5,306 bases of DNA from an uncultured Candidatus Melainabacteria bacterium (GTDB lineage Bacteria; Cyanobacteriota; Vampirovibrionia; Gastranaerophilales; Gastranaerophilaceae), in assembly GCA_934754425.1 (NCBI GenBank), contig CAKVIN010000038.1, positions 1 to 5,306 of the forward strand, given 5' to 3'. The notes beneath the pieces are model-generated. The model saw only the letters and a list, made by a program, of their open reading frames with translations. It did no database searches and had not been told where the DNA came from. Positions 1 through 5,306 of this stretch are shown here, piece by piece. Within the stretch, counting starts at the first letter, position 1, and each line of letters begins with the position of its first letter. The translations under genes and the position numbers were made by a program.

Positions 1-2
1 TT

Positions 3-3000
3 GATGGTTATATTCCTTATGTAGGGGTAGTTCTTATGAATGCTTCTGAGAAAGGTACAGGAACCAACGGAGCTTATCTGAATAGTAGTGGTGCAGTTAA
101 TACAACTGGAAACTATGAGTTGACAGTTTATTATGAATATGATCCATATGTAAGGATTTACAATGTAATCAATTATGATTATGAAAATGCAACTTATGTA
201 GGAACAGCAAATTGTAATCCTAATACAAGTTATTATCTTTCAGTTGGTGATTACAACAAAGTAGATATTCGAGTTAATATTGGTAATGATTCAATCGTTG
301 TTCCAAAACTTGCAGATGATAGTGTTTCTCTTAAAGGTTACTCACTTAATAAAGGTAATACTTATGCAAATACATTAGATAATAACGCAATGATTTCTAC
401 AAGCACTGAAGATATGGATGTTTATATCTGCTACGTTACACCAGCTAAGTTAAAGGTTGTCGATGAATTTTACAAATCAGATGGTACTACATTAGTTTCA
501 TCAACTGTTCGTTCAGAAGAGACTTATGATGCAGGTTATGATTACAGTGTTTCTGCTTTAGCTTACAACAAAAGGGGTAGCTATCCAAACTTGTTTGATG
601 AGCCATCTAATAAGAGAGGTACACTTACAAGCGATACAACAGTTACATTCAAATATAAAGCTAATCCATCATATATCTATGTAAATGATTACTACTTCGA
701 TGAAGATGGTAATTTAATAGATGATATCAGCGGTCAAAGAACTAAGGCTACTGTAGACTTAGGAGATGCTTACAATTATGCTCCAAAAACTACTGCAGGT
801 TATGACCTTTGGGAGGATTGCAGCATAGATACTGATGAGCTTTATGTAAAAGCCACACCAAGAGCAAAATGGTCAGGTACTGTAAATGAGCGTTGGACTT
901 ATATTAATTTCTGTTACAAGGCTAAGACAACAATGTATACATTGACTGTAAAAGACAAATACCTTGATACTTCAGGGGTAGAGGAAAAGACAGATGCTCG
1001 TCAGGTATCTAGCTTTGCTAAAAACTCTAAGTATTCTGTTTCAGCTTTAGATCCAGATGATTATGAAGTAGTAGGACAGACAAAATATGAGGGTACTCTT
1101 ACAAAAGATACAGAAGTTACATTTGTATATAAAAAGAAGTTGAAAGACTTCACACTTACTGTAAGAGATAAGTACCTTGATGAAAATGGTGTAGAAGAAA
1201 AGACAGATATTAGACCTACACAGACAATCAAGGAAAACTCAACCTATAGTGTAGATGCTTTAAATCCAGATGGTTATAAAGTAGTCGGTGATAAGACCAA
1301 ATCAGGGGTAGCTACTTCTGATGTTACTGTAGAGTTTGTATATCAGAAAAAAGCATTTACAATTACTGTCAAGGATAAATATCTTGACTCTGATGGAAGA
1401 GAAGAAAAAGTTGATACAAGACTTACAGAGTCTAAGGGTTATGGTTACACATATAGCTATAATGCTTTAAGTCCAGATGGTTACACAGTAATCAGCCAGT
1501 CAACTTACACAGGTACTCTTACTAAGGATACAGATATTACATTTATTTATCAGAAAGATAAGTATTACACAGTTACAGTATTAGATGAGTATGTATCTGT
1601 TGATGGAGACATCCAAAAGACTGATACACGACTTACTACTTCTAAGAAGATGGGCGAAAATTACAGCTACAATGCATTAACTGTAGATGGTTATGTAGTA
1701 ACTAGTGATAGTTCATATTCAGGGGTAGTCAACTCAGATATAACTGTAAAGTTTGTATATCGAGAGGATGCAGCACGTTTCGTTACTGTTAAGGGCTATA
1801 TTACTTATACAGATGGAACACCTATAGCAAATAAGCGTATTGAAATTCATTCAACACCAAGATATGCAGTTACTGATGAATTTGGTTATTATGAAATCGA
1901 AAATGTTGAGGTTGGTGACCACAAGTTCAAGATTTTTGCTGATGATGCGGACACACCTTTAGTTACATGTGATTTATCTGTAACAAAGCCTAATGAAGAT
2001 ACAGTCAAAGTTACTTTCAAAACAGAGGATTGTGAAGTTGAAACTGATACTTCTGTAACAGATGTATTAAAGATTGATGCAATCTTACCTCTTTACAAGA
2101 TTACTGTAAAAGATGAGTATTATGACGGAACTACATTAGAGAAATCAGTTCTTCGTGTAGAGAAAACTGTTAAATCAGGTGATAATTATAGCTTTGAGGC
2201 ATTAAATCCAGATGGTTATACAGTTACCTCTGCTTTGAAGTATGAAGGGGTAGCAATTAGTAATCTTGATTTAGTATTTAAGTATACAAAGAAAGTTACA
2301 CCACCAGCTCCAGAGCCTGAGAAACCAACACCTACACCAGAGCCTACAAAATACAATGTGAAAGTTATTGATACTTACTATAGTGATTCAATGGCTCTGA
2401 TTAAATCAGAAGTCAGAGTAAGTGATACAGTAGTTGAAAATACACCATATAAGTATGAGGCTTTAAGTCCAGCAGGTTTCACAGTTACAAGTGATACTTC
2501 TTACTCAGGGGTAGTCACAAAGGATTTAGTTCTTATCTTTACTTATAAAGAAGATGAAAAAGTAGTAGAGCCAAATAAATACAATCTTAAGGTTGTAGAT
2601 AGCTACTATGATGCAGATGGAAACTTTGAGAAATCTGATGTTCGTGAGAGCAAAGTTGTTACTGAGGGTACAAGTTACTTATATAAAGCACTTAGTCCTG
2701 CTAAATATAATGTAACTGGTGCTACAAGCTACAATGGACAGGTTATTGCTGATACAGTTCTTGAATTTAAGTATCAGGCAGTAAAAATTCCAGAGGAGCC
2801 AAAGCCAGAGCCTGAGAAACCAACTCCTACACCAGAGGAGCCAACTCCAGACACTAAAGAGTATACAGTTACAGTTATTGATAAGTATATCGTAGGTGTA
2901 AAAAATGTATATAGTGATTCAGTCTTTGGTGGTTTAACTGATAGTAGCAATGTTACTATTCAGAAGATTGAGGGTTCTGATGATTACATCGTAACAGTTG

Positions 3001-3317
3001 AAAGAGTTGTTAGATGTAAGGATGTTTACAAAGAGGGAGCTACTTACAGCTACAACGCAGAAGCTCCACTTGGTTTCACTGTTATAAGTGATAAAGCTTA
3101 CTCAGGGGTAGTTACTAAGGATATTACATTAGAGTTTATCTACGCAAAAGGTTTTGATTCTCCAGAGGATATTCCAGAGGAAATCATCGATGCAGACCCA
3201 ACTCCAGTAGTTCCTTTTGATGAGCCAAAAACAGGTGATTCATCTGTTCCAGTTTTACCAATTATCTTCTTTACAGCTGTTATCTTTGTAGCTTATAAGA
3301 AAAGAAAAAGAGTTTAA
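3..3317 (+). CDS. Giant MucBP-repeat cell-wall-anchored surface adhesin, 5'-truncated by the window
   Basis: The frame is open from position 3 (DGYIPYVGVVL precedes the first Met at 36), so the gene begins upstream of the window. The Met at 36 has no ribosome binding site or signal peptide and is not the start. About 1,104 residues are visible. Numbering from Met36: residues 1-135 are a beta-rich, Tyr/Asn-rich region; about 137-297 are two divergent repeats; from 300 on come eight MucBP-like repeats of about 67 residues. These follow the pattern TVxDxYxDxxGxxEKxDxR, then YSxxALxPDGYxV, then GxxTxDxxxxFxYxK. Between repeats 4 and 5 (nt about 1779-2030) lies a carboxypeptidase-regulatory-like domain (VKGYITYTDGTPIANKRIEI, then VTDEFGYYEIENVEVGDHKF). 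Two Pro/Glu/Lys/Thr linkers flank repeats 6-7. The C-terminus is a wall-sorting signal: EPKTG, a hydrophobic helix and KKRKRV. The family binds mucin, glycans or surfaces from the cell wall. The ligand here is unknown. It is the likely substrate of the sortase encoded about 300 nt downstream. Confidence 0.93.
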   Translation, partial: DGYIPYVGVVLMNASEKGTGTNGAYLNSSGAVNTTGNYELTVYYEYDPYVRIYNVINYDYENATYVGTANCNPNTSYYLSVGDYNKVDIRVNIGNDSIVVPKLADDSVSLKGYSLNKGNTYANTLDNNAMISTSTEDMDVYICYVTPAKLKVVDEFYKSDGTTLVSSTVRSEETYDAGYDYSVSALAYNKRGSYPNLFDEPSNKRGTLTSDTTVTFKYKANPSYIYVNDYYFDEDGNLIDDISGQRTKATVDLGDAYNYAPKTTAGYDLWEDCSIDTDELYVKATPRAKWSGTVNERWTYINFCYKAKTTMYTLTVKDKYLDTSGVEEKTDARQVSSFAKNSKYSVSALDPDDYEVVGQTKYEGTLTKDTEVTFVYKKKLKDFTLTVRDKYLDENGVEEKTDIRPTQTIKENSTYSVDALNPDGYKVVGDKTKSGVATSDVTVEFVYQKKAFTITVKDKYLDSDGREEKVDTRLTESKGYGYTYSYNALSPDGYTVISQSTYTGTLTKDTDITFIYQKDKYYTVTVLDEYVSVDGDIQKTDTRLTTSKKMGENYSYNALTVDGYVVTSDSSYSGVVNSDITVKFVYREDAARFVTVKGYITYTDGTPIANKRIEIHSTPRYAVTDEFGYYEIENVEVGDHKFKIFADDADTPLVTCDLSVTKPNEDTVKVTFKTEDCEVETDTSVTDVLKIDAILPLYKITVKDEYYDGTTLEKSVLRVEKTVKSGDNYSFEALNPDGYTVTSALKYEGVAISNLDLVFKYTKKVTPPAPEPEKPTPTPEPTKYNVKVIDTYYSDSMALIKSEVRVSDTVVENTPYKYEALSPAGFTVTSDTSYSGVVTKDLVLIFTYKEDEKVVEPNKYNLKVVDSYYDADGNFEKSDVRESKVVTEGTSYLYKALSPAKYNVTGATSYNGQVIADTVLEFKYQAVKIPEEPKPEPEKPTPTPEEPTPDTKEYTVTVIDKYIVGVKNVYSDSVFGGLTDSSNVTIQKIEGSDDYIVTVERVVRCKDVYKEGATYSYNAEAPLGFTVISDKAYSGVVTKDITLEFIYAKGFDSPEDIPEEIIDADPTPVVPFDEPKTGDSSVPVLPIIFFTAVIFVAYKKRKRV
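933..3149 (+). repeat. Array of eight MucBP-like protein repeats
   Basis: Repeat units by position: R1 933-1139, R2 1149-1352, R3 1353-1556, R4 1563-1763, R5 2094-2294, R6 2349-2549, R7 2577-2777, R8 2859-3149. Most are about 201-207 nt, with clear amino-acid but diverged nucleotide similarity. This suggests old duplications rather than a recent tandem expansion. The R4-R5 gap holds the regulatory-like beta domain. R8 is about 90 nt longer because of an insertion in its first half. Two weaker, earlier relatives lie at about 445-663 and 666-927. Boundaries are set by eye and may be off by a few codons. Confidence 0.8.
2310..2837 (+). repeat. Duplicated 33-nt proline-rich linker (2310-2342 and 2805-2837)
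   Basis: Both segments encode PEPEKPTPTPE and differ at a single base (CCAACACCT versus CCAACTCCT). This near identity contrasts with the diverged MucBP units around them. It suggests recent duplication or gene conversion of the linker. The linkers probably act as extended, wall-spanning or hinge segments near the anchored end. Confidence 0.75.
3222..3314 (+). other. Cell-wall sorting signal (EPKTG, hydrophobic helix, basic tail)
   Basis: Codons at 3222-3236 read EPKTG, followed by Asp. A hydrophobic stretch follows (VPVLPIIFFTAVIFVAY), then KKRKRV and the stop codon. This is the standard tripartite sortase substrate architecture with Leu replaced by Glu at the first motif position. Cleavage would be expected between Thr and Gly. 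Confidence 0.9.
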
Positions 3318-3332
3318 TCTCTAGCAAATAAT

Positions 3333-3367
3333 AGGGCTTCACTTGAAAGAGTGAGGCTCTTTTATTT
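3333..3367 (+). terminator. Rho-independent terminator of the adhesin gene
   Basis: AGGGCTTCAC (3333-3342) pairs with GTGAGGCTCT (3351-3360) as a 10-bp stem containing two G-T wobbles. The 8-nt apex TTGAAAGA may add two more weak pairs closing a GAAA loop. TTTATTTTT follows directly. The hairpin begins 16 nt after the adhesin stop codon, so adhesin transcription probably ends here and the downstream genes need their own promoter. Confidence 0.88.
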
Positions 3368-3471
3368 TTGCAATCTTATTTATATCTTCTCTAGTCCTCT
3401 TGGTCATTTTAAATAAATTCCTATTTTTATAAATAAATAAAGCAATATAGATACAAAAACCAATATTAAAC

Positions 3472-3498
3472 TTGATTTTCTCAATCTCTGATTATACT
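3472..3498 (+). promoter_or_regulatory. Candidate sigma-A promoter for the sortase/GGDEF genes
   Basis: TTGATT (3472-3477) resembles a -35 box and TATACT (3493-3498) is a good -10 box. The 15-nt spacer is shorter than the preferred 17, which weakens the call. The location fits: after the adhesin terminator and before the first downstream start codons. The predicted start of transcription is near 3505. Confidence 0.45.
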
Positions 3499-3511
3499 TA
3501 GCAAATGCTAA
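3498..3511. promoter_or_regulatory. Short palindrome at the predicted transcription start, possible operator
   Basis: TTAGCAAATGCTAA has perfect 6-nt arms (TTAGCA and TGCTAA) around a 2-nt AA centre. It begins on the last base of the -10 box and covers the expected +1, a position where a repressor could act. It could also be chance in AT-rich DNA or form a weak RNA hairpin. Confidence 0.3.
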
Positions 3512-3529
3512 AAGGTTGGTGATGAAAAA

Positions 3530-3631
3530 ATGGAGAGGAGAACACAGAAAAGTAAAAAGAAGTTAGCTAAATATTATAGAAGGCTATTTAAAAAATTGAT
3601 TTTAGAGAGAAAGGATTTCAGATATGTCTAG
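3530..3631 (+). CDS. Possible 33-residue highly basic peptide overlapping the sortase start
   Basis: An ATG at 3530 opens a 33-codon frame (MERRTQKSKKKL..., ending DFRYV) that stops at 3629-3631, 8 nt inside the sortase gene. Fourteen of 33 residues are Lys or Arg and only three are acidic. The middle (KYYRRLFKKLILERK) could form an amphipathic helix. The overlap would suit translational coupling to the sortase. Against it: no strong Shine-Dalgarno stands at the right distance (AAAAGG ends about 14 nt upstream), and AAA-rich DNA readily yields Lys-rich frames by chance. I do not recognise a family. Confidence 0.3.
   Translation: MERRTQKSKKKLAKYYRRLFKKLILERKDFRYV
3610..3615 (+). promoter_or_regulatory. 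Ribosome binding site of the sortase gene
   Basis: AAAGGA lies 8 nt before the ATG at 3624. This supports that Met as the start and places the membrane anchor at the very N-terminus. Confidence 0.7.
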
Positions 3632-4334
3632 CATAGCCAAGCGAAGTATTATAGTTGCTTCACTTATAGGTGCAGGTATTTATTTACATTTTTCAAGTGT
3701 TTCAGGGGTAGATACACAAATTAAGTCCTATATTGTTGAAGAAACCTCTGAAGAAGCTATTCAATCACAGGAAACTACTAGTCAGCCACAGATATTAGCC
3801 AAGTATTCAGAGCTATATCAAGTTAATAATGACTTAGTAGGTTACATATATCTTGATGATGAGCATGAATACCCGATAGTTCAAAGAAAAGATGACCAGA
3901 ATTTTTATCTATATAAAGACTTCTTTGGGAATGATGATAAGTCAGGAACCATCTTTTTAAATAGCAAGTGTAATCTTGGAGATAAAGGTATCAGCTTAGT
4001 TTACGGACACCATATGAGAGATGGCTCTAAATTTGGAGATATTTCTGAATTACAACCTCAGAGTAGACTTCAATTAGATACTATTTTTGAAAGCCATGAA
4101 TATGAAGTTGTAGGTTCTTGTATCTGCAATCTTGATGATGATTTTAAGTATTATAGCTATACTGGTCAGCAATCAAGTTACAATTTCGAGGTTTGGAAAC
4201 AAAATATGTCAAATAAGTGTATCAGGGGTAGTCTTGATTCTCTTACAAAAGATGATGTGATAGTAGAGCTTAGTACATGTAGTTACAAGCATAAGAATGA
4301 TAGATTGGTAGTCATTTTGAAGGAGGTATGTTGA
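3624..4334 (+). CDS. Class B sortase (membrane-anchored transpeptidase)
   Basis: Sortases cleave a pentapeptide sorting motif in secreted proteins and join the Thr carboxyl to a peptidoglycan amino group or another protein, on the outer face of the membrane. This 236-residue protein has one N-terminal membrane anchor (about residues 8-23, after KR) and a variable Ser/Thr/Glu-rich stalk to about 57. A class B catalytic domain follows: VNNDLVGYIYLDD, then YPIVQRKDDQNFYLYKDF, then SGTIFLN, then VYGHHMRDGSKFGDI. The catalytic His is about residue 129, Cys is 219 in ELSTCSY and Arg is 227. Length and motif order match the class B family. It has several further Cys residues (116, 166, 168, 199, 236), unusual for a secreted Gram-positive enzyme though tolerable in an anaerobe. 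The upstream EPKTG adhesin is the obvious substrate candidate. I leave the gene symbol blank because class B is clear but the orthologue is not. Confidence 0.95.
   Translation: MSSIAKRSIIVASLIGAGIYLHFSSVSGVDTQIKSYIVEETSEEAIQSQETTSQPQILAKYSELYQVNNDLVGYIYLDDEHEYPIVQRKDDQNFYLYKDFFGNDDKSGTIFLNSKCNLGDKGISLVYGHHMRDGSKFGDISELQPQSRLQLDTIFESHEYEVVGSCICNLDDDFKYYSYTGQQSSYNFEVWKQNMSNKCIRGSLDSLTKDDVIVELSTCSYKHKNDRLVVILKEVC
4321..4326 (+). promoter_or_regulatory. Shine-Dalgarno that decides the GGDEF gene start
   Basis: A strong AGGAGG sits within the last codons of the sortase gene. The in-frame ATG at 4328 is only 1 nt away, too close to use. TTG at 4331 is 4 nt away. ATG at 4337 is 10 nt away and is the best start. 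It leaves 2 nt between the sortase stop and this gene, consistent with coupled translation. Confidence 0.75.
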
Positions 4335-4336
4335 AG

Positions 4337-5306
4337 ATGGCATTAAAAGTTAGAGATCCAAACAATAAAACAAAAAAAGCAAATGCTTCAGGGGTAGTCG
4401 ATGAAGTTGAGGAGCTAAAGAAAAAGTTATATACAGACCCAGTGTTTGGTTGTCAAAACAGAGCTAAGTTTGAAGAAGATGTCAAGGAGTTAGGAGATAA
4501 ATTCACATATTTCACTTTTGATGTCAATAATCTTAAACTAGCAAATGATAAGTATGGTCACGAATCAGGTGACGAGTTATTAAAAGTTTCAGCAGACTTA
4601 GGTAGACAGGTATTTGGTGATGAGCATTTCTATAGAAATGGTGGAGATGAAATGTCTGCCCTATTTACAGGGGTAATTCTTTCAGTCGCTGAGTGTGATG
4701 AAAAAATTAATGAATATAAAAGGCTGTTAGAGGAAGAGGATAAGAAGCATGAGTATCCTGTAGCAGTATCAATGGGGTATGCATCCAGCTCTATAGATAC
4801 AGACTTGGAAATAGTAATGAAGATAGCTGATGAAATGATGTATTCTGACAAAAAAGAGTACAAAGAAAAGCATCCAGAGTACGATATGCGAAGAGCTAGA
4901 GTTACTGTAGATACTGTTAAGCAAGCCATTGAAGATGGAACATTTCATGAATATGTCGAGCAGATGCGAGCAGAAAAAGGTGAGGAGCCAAAACCAAAGC
5001 CAGTATTAGAGGAGATAGATGAAAATTTTGATACTGTAGAAGAAGATACATCTGAAGATATGAAAGATATGTGGCAGTCATCAGGGGTAGAGATTGATGA
5101 AACAGTTGACTCCATAGCAGAAGATGAATTACCAGCTCCAGTCAAAAAAGTAGCTCCATCATCTGTTCCAGAAGTATATGAGGATTTAAGTGCAGGTAAT
5201 GAGGAAGAAGCTTATCGTCAAGAGGAATTTGCAAATAAAGTAAATCCAATCTTACATGAGACCACAAAGAAAGCTGTATCCGAGGCTGTAAAAGCTCAAA
5301 ATGATA
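4337..5306 (+). CDS. Soluble GGDEF-domain protein with acidic tail (putative diguanylate cyclase), 3' end outside the window
   Basis: GGDEF proteins condense two GTP into cyclic-di-GMP. The visible 323 residues contain no membrane segment, signal peptide or sensor domain, so the protein should be cytosolic. The GGDEF domain spans about residues 31-178: DPVFGCQNRAKFEEDV, then FTFDVNNLKLANDKYGHESGDELL with the metal-binding Asp62 and guanine-contacting residues, then YRNGGDEM (residues 99-106) and VAVSMGYASS. The usual GGDEF Phe is Met, and the preceding hydrophobic residue is Asn. The inhibitory RxxD site is absent (FGDE at 93-96), so product feedback of the classical kind is unlikely. After residue 185 comes a helical segment, then a long Glu/Asp/Pro-rich, probably disordered tail (KGEEPKPKP, EEIDENF, VEEDTSED), still open at the window edge. 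It shares a likely transcript with the sortase. Catalytic activity is plausible but not certain. Confidence 0.88.
   Translation, partial: MALKVRDPNNKTKKANASGVVDEVEELKKKLYTDPVFGCQNRAKFEEDVKELGDKFTYFTFDVNNLKLANDKYGHESGDELLKVSADLGRQVFGDEHFYRNGGDEMSALFTGVILSVAECDEKINEYKRLLEEEDKKHEYPVAVSMGYASSSIDTDLEIVMKIADEMMYSDKKEYKEKHPEYDMRRARVTVDTVKQAIEDGTFHEYVEQMRAEKGEEPKPKPVLEEIDENFDTVEEDTSEDMKDMWQSSGVEIDETVDSIAEDELPAPVKKVAPSSVPEVYEDLSAGNEEEAYRQEEFANKVNPILHETTKKAVSEAVKAQND

Larger units (their letters stand above)
3318..3529. other. AT-rich intergenic stretch
   Basis: Apart from the terminator at its start and the promoter and palindrome near its end, I see no supported gene, tRNA or riboswitch here. Roughly 3368-3471 is very A/T-rich with runs such as AAATAAATAAA. 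None of the AGGGGTAG copies falls in it. A c-di-GMP riboswitch was looked for because of the downstream GGDEF gene, and its conserved core was not found. Confidence 0.6.
23..5090 (+). repeat. Dispersed, strand-polar octamer family AGGGGTAG (13 copies)
   Basis: Copies begin at 23, 573, 974, 1304, 1721, 2246, 2507, 3104, 3704, 4224, 4390, 4669 (ends in A rather than G) and 5083. Nine extend to TCAGGGGTAG. A partial copy GGGGTAT is at 4774. All are on the + strand and I found no TACCCC. All lie in coding sequence of the three large genes. Eleven are in the frame GGG-GTA (Gly-Val). Those at 573 and 4224 are in the frame AGG-GGT (Arg-Gly). The third frame would create a TAG stop. By rough base composition fewer than one copy is expected in a window this size. 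Function unknown. Confidence 0.85.

Noticed and set aside
36..38. ATG at 36 as the true start of the adhesin
   Set aside because: The frame is open to the window edge with sensible protein-like sequence (DGYIPYVGVVL). There is no Shine-Dalgarno before 36 and no signal peptide after it, although the protein must be secreted.
3368..3529. Cyclic-di-GMP riboswitch upstream of the sortase
   Set aside because: It was expected from the GGDEF neighbour, but no conserved core sequence or matching paired elements were visible.
3522..3566. 14-codon frame (MKKWRGEHRKVKRS) from ATG 3522
   Set aside because: AAAAGG stands 6 nt upstream, so initiation is possible, but the frame is very short, in A-rich DNA, and nothing supports it as a gene.
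4328..4330. ATG at 4328 as the GGDEF gene start
   Set aside because: Only 1 nt separates it from AGGAGG, too close for initiation. The ATG at 4337 is better placed.
4630..4929. Reverse-strand open frame of 99 codons
   Set aside because: It lies entirely opposite the well-supported GGDEF domain, gives a low-complexity Ser-rich translation and has no recognisable domain.
23..5090. AGGGGTAG copies as a CRISPR array or transposon ends
   Set aside because: The repeats are only 8-10 nt, 166-600 nt apart, in one orientation and inside coding sequence. There are no spacers of uniform length, no inverted partners and no target duplications.
23..5090. AGGGGTAG as merely a product of MucBP repeat duplication
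   Set aside because: Five copies do sit at the same position of MucBP units. The others lie elsewhere in the adhesin, in a different frame, or in the unrelated sortase and GGDEF genes, so repeat duplication cannot explain the family.
4945..5145. Reverse-strand open frame of 66 codons
   Set aside because: It is antisense to the acidic tail of the GGDEF protein. Its Ser-rich composition is what the complement of Asp/Glu codons produces.

Overview
The window looks like AT-rich DNA from a Gram-positive Firmicute, most plausibly a gut or rumen clostridial lineage such as Lachnospiraceae. This rests on the low GC content, the A/T-ending codons, the AGGAGG-type ribosome binding sites, a class B sortase and an LPXTG-like wall-anchored adhesin. 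The lineage is an inference. Nothing in the window shows whether the DNA is chromosomal, plasmid, integrative element or phage.

Layout, all genes on the + strand. Positions 3-3317 hold the 3' part of a very large surface protein. It has at least eight MucBP-like beta repeats, one carboxypeptidase-regulatory-like domain, two proline-rich linkers and a C-terminal sorting signal (EPKTG, hydrophobic helix, basic tail). Its true start lies upstream of the window. A rho-independent terminator (3333-3367) follows. An AT-rich non-coding stretch then leads to a candidate promoter (about 3472-3498) with a small palindrome over the predicted start site. A possible 33-residue, very basic peptide gene (3530-3631) overlaps the start of a class B sortase (3624-4334). 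The sortase is followed, after 2 nt, by a cytosolic GGDEF-domain protein with a long acidic tail (4337 to the window end, incomplete).

The sortase probably anchors the adjacent adhesin, or related proteins, to peptidoglycan. The GGDEF protein may link cyclic-di-GMP signalling to this surface programme, but that link is inference from gene order.

The most striking signal is not a gene. The G-rich octamer AGGGGTAG (fuller consensus TCAGGGGTAG) occurs 12 times exactly and once with a changed last base, always on the + strand and never as its complement. It runs through all three large genes in two reading frames, at fairly even intervals of 166-600 nt (mean about 420). Every GGGG run in the window is followed by TA, and no CCCC run was found. 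This looks like a dispersed, polar, DNA- or RNA-level recognition sequence (Chi-like, translocase-orienting, priming or packaging type) rather than a by-product of protein sequence.
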